A stretch of 64,000 nucleotides of DNA from Eutypella sp. D-1 (taxonomy: Eukaryota; Ascomycota; Sordariomycetes; Xylariales; Diatrypaceae). The stretch spans positions 1,860,001 through 1,924,000 of the forward strand of contig JAJTTP010000005.1 of assembly GCA_023313575.1 (NCBI GenBank), written 5' to 3'. Both the position numbers and the translations under genes were made by a program. The notes under the pieces are model-generated. The model worked only from the letters and a program-made list of their open reading frames with translations. It ran no database searches and was not told the DNA's origin. Shown here in pieces: positions 59,628 to 64,000 of this stretch (within the stretch, counting starts at the first letter, position 1; every line of letters starts with the position of its first letter).

Positions 59628-61250
59628 ATGGAAGCCAACCTTGCCACTCATGTCATACATAATGAGACACAAGGCCTCACCCTGGGCAGGGTCAAGGCTA
59701 TCCATAATGAGAACTACCAGCGCAATGGCACCAAGTCCTACGTCTACCTAATGAACAGGTTCGGCTTCGACCCTACGAAGCCGGGCCCTTATCTCCATGC
59801 CCATGTCTCCCCAGGGAAACCCACCATCACCCAGAGGATAAGGGCCTGTCTCGGTAGAGATCGTAGTGAACACGTAGGCCGCCGGCTACAGAAGAGGCTT
59901 GGCCAAGGGGATGACGCACCCCTGGGTGAAGTGACGGCCGAAGACCAGCAGCTCGACTCCATGTATCTCATCAAGGTCTCCATCGGAACGCCTCCGCAGA
60001 CCGTTTTGCTTGACCCAGACACAGGTTCTGCTGATACTTGGGTATGCAGCCATGTAAACAGCCGAGGGATTTCGAAGGTCTGAAACTGATACCTCGCAAA
60101 TAGGTCATGTCTCCGGCACAGAGGAAGGACACTCAGAGTGGCCACAACTTATTCGACCCAAAGAAGTCCCAAACCTACAAGAAACTTTGGGGGAAGAAGT
60201 GGAACATCCAGGTGAGCTAATATCTACTTCTTCTCCAGTTTCTCCTAGGTCCACCATGCTTGAGATGTCGCTCCTAAACCTTGAATCATGACAGTACGGA
60301 GATGGCTCAACGGCATCCGGTGAATGCGGAACTGATGCCCTCACGGTTGGTGGCCTAACCATTGAAAATCAAGTCATCGAGACCGCGTCAAAGCTCTCTC
60401 CTCAGTTCAGTAAGGGCACGGGGGACGGGCTTATAGGCTTGGCCTGGAGCCCGATTAACACGGTCACCAATCACGGGATGCCAGATCCACAATCCACACC
60501 CGTTGAAAACATGATGAAGCGAAAGATTGTCCCGAGGGATTCCGAGCTCTTCACCTCGGCTTTCTACAGTACTCGCGACAAAGGAAAGGAGTCGTTTCTC
60601 ACATTCGGTCATATCGATCAAGAATTACTCAAGTCACTCGGCGAGGATATCCACTGGACCAGAGTTAACAGCTCCCGGGGCTTCTGGTCAATCCCCTCTG
60701 AGGCCATCTCAGTCAATGGAAAGAAAATCATAACAAAGGGTAATAAAGCGATTATGGACACAGGCACGACTCTGGCTCTCATGTCCGATGAGACAGTAGA
60801 CGCCCTCTATGCCCAGATTGACGGCGCGAGGTACGACGAGGACAACCAGGGATACCTCATCCCTGGCAACATAACCCTTGAGGAGCTTCCAGAATTCAAG
60901 ATTGATATTGGAAATAAGCAGTTCCTCATCCAAAAGGAGGACCTGATCTTCGCTCCTGTGGAGGGTGGCAACTGGTACGGGGGTGTACAGAGCCGCGGAA
61001 CCCTGGGCTTCGACATCTACGGAGACACCGTATTGAAGAGCATATACGCCGTAAGTTGATAACCCGCCGACGCAAAAAATGGTACTAGTAGCTAGTGGAA
61101 CCTAACACCGAGAGCCAACAGATCTGGGATCTGGGAAACAAGCGCTTTGGAGCAGTCCCTAAGATTGAGGAGACTCAGAATCTGGAGCTGCCTGATACCC
61201 CGGGTGGCCATGGCACAAAGAAGTTTAGCAAGGATCTGGTAGAGGGGTAA
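59628..61250 (+). CDS. Pepsin-like (A1) aspartic protease lacking a visible signal peptide
   Basis: Four exons, 59628-60041, 60104-60211, 60295-61050 and 61122-61250, all phase 0, encode 468 residues. Two catalytic motifs are present: [12 protein letters not shown] (about D131) and [12 protein letters not shown] (about D329). The flap is [10 protein letters not shown]. The second lobe ends with [16 protein letters not shown] and [12 protein letters not shown], which follow the family's hydrophobic-Gly and F-D pattern. The N-terminal part includes a prosegment-like [18 protein letters not shown]. The first residues ([17 protein letters not shown]) are hydrophilic with no signal peptide, unusual for this normally secreted or vacuolar family. 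An unnoticed upstream exon could supply one; an AATAG acceptor-like site lies just before the ATG at 59612-59616. The Pro before the first catalytic Asp is also atypical. The C-terminus has a short charged tail. Confidence 0.9.
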
Positions 61251-62955
61251 CCGCCTCTGCCCTGCAACACAGCTCAAGGGAAGGCTATACATTGGCGTAG
61301 CGTAGAATAGGAATCAGTCTTATGCGGTGGGTTGGTTATGTTTAGAAGGGCGCACAGAAACACCTGAGCAGCCTATATATCGAGGCACCTGCAGTAGGCA
61401 GGGTGGGGGTAAAAACACCCCTATTAGATATTTGTATGGTGGACGAGAAGGATCACGTATACTTGGTATTATCCACGAAGCCGACGCTTTGTCTCAAAAC
61501 ACGAACTATAGAATCAGCAACAGTTTCTGCTTACATGATCTTCTGCTCATCACATTGAGGAGACGTCGCGTGAAAAGAACAAAGTAATTCATCGGCAGTG
61601 GAATATAACCGTCGATGATGGCCCCGGGGCCCAGCCCGGCCCAAAGCCATCTCCCGTAGTAGGGACTGAGTGCACCCTGTTTTTTGTATATACGAACTTA
61701 CGACAGAGCTTAGATTTATGTATAAGGTGCAGGTATAAAGATCAGGGACACGGCAAGAGACTTCGTTATAGCAAGACACGCCGACAGACAGAGAAAGACA
61801 AGAGAGGTGGGCGGAACGGATATGATATATAGATGTTTTATAGGTCTTCGGTACTCTCCAACACTCGCCCTCGCAACACCCCTTAACTTCAACAGCTTTC
61901 CCCACTTCCTCAGCAGCGTGGGCGCATGAGCGCGCGGGACTAAACATAAAACTTGACCCAGCCAACATTCTCTCACCGATTCTGCATTTCTTTCTTTGCT
62001 TGTCTTCCCTCCTCGACCATTCCTCCCAGTCTGGCCCCCCTTGATATTTCCTCAACACTTTGATTTCAGCTGTTTAGCTCAACTCGGAACCTTGCTCTTT
62101 CTCTTCTCTTCTCTCGTTCCGCCGCTCACTCCACTCAGGTCCACTTTACAACTTCCCAACAACAACCCCCTTAAACTCAAACACTGATCTACTTTGCTTC
62201 CTCTGCTCGTTTTTCGAGAAATAATCTTGCTCTTCGTGACAACAGTACTCTTGTAGATGATGGTAATGATGTGCTCCGCTTCAACTCTGCCGTTCTGCCT
62301 TCTTCCTTCGAAATGGAATGCATGTACATGTCGATGACAAAGTCAGTCGATTATGTGCTCTGGGTTCTTTTCTCCCAGTTTTCTCCTCTCCTCGCCACCG
62401 CTCCTCTCTGCCCAGTTGTCCATCGCGTGGAAAGCCCGTAGTCGTGACAGTAATGGTGAAAAGCCGGGGCACAGGACAAGTAAAGGAGACGCGTTCGGAA
62501 CCAAATCGATCAATCAGCCAACCAAACCGGGAACTCCCCAAAACGCCTGCGCGAAAGATCCTCTGTAGGAGTACGAAAAGCAGGCGAAAAGCAGAAATCA
62601 AGGCAGAACGTATGGATCCAGGAAAGAAAAAGGCGAACGCCGAACAGCGCGAGGACTGCTGATGCTCTCTATTGATGAGTGTTTGGTTTGTCCATATACT
62701 TCCAGTAGTGCAAGATCCCTATGATCCAATAAAGATCTAAGTGTGATCCAATTGTTTAGATAAGGAAGAAACCAAAAATCGGCTAGCCAAACCATGCTCC
62801 AGCTATATCAAGCTCGCGGTACTAGCAGGATGGTATCTAAGGTGGCGTGCCTTAGATTAGGGGCAGATATCGGATTGAATGCAGGCCTCGTGGAAAAAGG
62901 CTCGGCCATTCCGTGATTAACGCCCATTACTGCCGATCCCAGGGACGGATGCCAT
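61251..62955. other. Gene-free interval
   Basis: 1.7 kb between convergent gene ends. The piece 62050-62260 looks like a pyrimidine/CA-rich fungal leader, as if a plus-strand transcript began there, but the ATGs at 62257 onward open only short frames (for example a 26-codon frame), so no gene is called. Confidence 0.4.
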
Positions 62956-64000
62956 TCATTGGGGATAGTAGACAACGCCAGGTCCCGATTGGGGGTAGTA
63001 GTAACCGTCTGGGTTAGGTACAGCCATGTTATTCATGCCGTCAGGCATGGGATAACCTTGCGGAGCAGGGTAAGGTGGGTATGGGGCCATTGGCTGTATT
63101 TGGGAGGCGTCAAAATAATATACCATGCCGTTGATCTCCTGGGCAACAAGATTGGAGCCTGTCTGGGACTGCCCGCTGGGTTGACTGGGAGGTGTCTCGC
63201 CCTGCGGTTGGCCTTGTTGCATTCCGGGGACGAAGGGAGGGGCGGCCGGTGACGGGGCCACATTGCTGGAATAGCCAGGCTGAGGGTAATAATATCCCTG
63301 GGGACCCATATTCATCTGGTAGGGTGGGTAGTAATTCTGCTGGGCATACGGTGCTGGTTGAGGTTGGAAGGGAGCAGCGTGAATAGCTCGCTCAGGAATC
63401 TGTGACAACGGGGTGCCCGTGGAGTGCTGGGAGGGATAGGACGAATGACGTGCATGAGCATCGTGCCCGAAGCCGTTGGATACTTGGATGGGAACCTGCT
63501 GATGGAATGCCTGCTGATACGGTTGAGATGGGGTCTGCTGCACTGCCGGTGGGTCAATGTCTGCCACGGACACCGTCTTTTGAGGACGGGGTTGATGCAT
63601 GGGAATCGAAACGGAGCGGTTTTCTTGGAAGGCAGGCTTCGAAGGGAGCGGATGAGTCTGAGGTTGCGGTATATCATTAATAGTGGACGGCGCAGTCTCG
63701 GGGGGCTGTGCTGCCACGACCCCATCTATGACCGGCATCTGGTGTTCCGGCCGACTCTGCGGAGGCAACCTCACTACTGGCCGTGACGAGTCGTGAGGGA
63801 GCGGTGGCCGCGAGATAGCTGAGCCCGAAGGCGACACTATGAAGTCCCTACCGATATCAGGGGCTATCGAAGAACGTCTGCTCAGCCCGATACTGGGAGA
63901 ATAAGCGCTTCCTCCATAGTAACTACCCCCAAAGATGCTCGTTCTTCTCGAAAAGCCGCCAATAGAACCCAGGCCTGATCTCGGCTTGCCTCTCAGCCGT
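62956..64000 (-). CDS. C-terminal part of a Pro/Gln-rich protein of unknown function (cut by window edge)
   Basis: This is a minus-strand open frame from the window edge to TGA at 62958, at least 347 residues, without its start. The first visible residues, RLRGKPRSGLGSIGGFSRRT, and SYYGGSAYSPSIGLSRRSSI are Arg/Ser/Gly-rich. The rest is a low-complexity Pro/Gln/Tyr-rich tail (for example YPPYQMNMGPQGYYYPQPGY) with a conserved-looking NGMVYYFDASQIQPM patch before the terminal GPGVVYYPQ. No catalytic motif or membrane segment is visible in this part. Such tails occur on fungal regulatory and RNA-associated proteins, but the family cannot be named from this fragment. The GTG at 63837 is not the start, because the frame is open beyond it. 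Confidence 0.75.
   Translation of the reverse strand, partial: RLRGKPRSGLGSIGGFSRRTSIFGGSYYGGSAYSPSIGLSRRSSIAPDIGRDFIVSPSGSAISRPPLPHDSSRPVVRLPPQSRPEHQMPVIDGVVAAQPPETAPSTINDIPQPQTHPLPSKPAFQENRSVSIPMHQPRPQKTVSVADIDPPAVQQTPSQPYQQAFHQQVPIQVSNGFGHDAHARHSSYPSQHSTGTPLSQIPERAIHAAPFQPQPAPYAQQNYYPPYQMNMGPQGYYYPQPGYSSNVAPSPAAPPFVPGMQQGQPQGETPPSQPSGQSQTGSNLVAQEINGMVYYFDASQIQPMAPYPPYPAPQGYPMPDGMNNMAVPNPDGYYYPQSGPGVVYYPQ

Noticed and set aside
62050..62340. Leader-like pyrimidine/CA-rich stretch suggesting a plus-strand gene
   Set aside because: ATGs at 62257 onward give only short frames and no introns could be placed to extend them.

Overview
This window is nuclear DNA of a filamentous ascomycete, most likely a Sordariomycete. 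The evidence is short GT-AG introns with CTAAC/CTGAC branch sites just before CAG/TAG acceptors, pyrimidine- and CA-rich leaders, and a set of core fungal genes. No bacterial, organellar or viral features were seen. Seventeen protein-coding genes can be supported, one of them cut by the right edge. They cover a little under half of the window and are separated by long gene-free stretches of 0.4-4 kb rich in simple repeats and homopolymeric C tracts.

Layout, left to right. A small secreted Bys1-type protein (2057-2919, +). An NmrA/isoflavone-reductase-like oxidoreductase (5915-7010, -). A CsbD-like stress protein (11120-11815, -). The mitochondrial cysteine desulfurase NFS1 (13795-15567, -), divergent from a BAR-SH3 amphiphysin (Rvs167 type, 17730-19415, +). 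A secreted sedolisin protease (22414-24384, -) with an LTR-element relic behind its promoter (about 24.8-25.95 kb). An Sso-type plasma-membrane syntaxin (26623-27905, -). The ribosome-biogenesis factor IMP4 (31370-33141, -). A disordered protein of unknown function (33930-34745, -). The NMD helicase UPF1 (36773-40154, +). A long PRXL2/AhpC-TSA-like protein (43147-44895, +) convergent with an MFS transporter (45275-47040, -). A STAND-type N-terminal domain plus ubiquitin-like-domain protein (49673-52062, +) convergent with the mitochondrial import receptor TOM70 (53738-55862, -). An aminodeoxychorismate-lyase-like enzyme (57133-58078, +), a pepsin-like aspartic protease without a visible signal peptide (59628-61250, +), and the Pro/Gln-rich C-terminus of an unidentified protein (62956-64000, -).

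The genes do not form a pathway cluster. They are a mosaic of housekeeping functions (Fe-S supply, protein import, ribosome assembly, RNA decay, membrane traffic, folate) interspersed with secreted or accessory genes.

The most notable observation is in IMP4. Two of its introns leave the reading frame off by exactly one G if read as plain GT-AG introns. Both are fully explained as spliceosomal twin introns of the [D1,2] type, in which an internal intron sits between the G and the T of the outer intron's GTATGT donor. With that model the gene gives an uninterrupted 298-residue Imp4 with the expected family residues at both joints. Reading frames and splice sites were worked out by eye from the sequence. 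No alignments, expression data or database searches were available.
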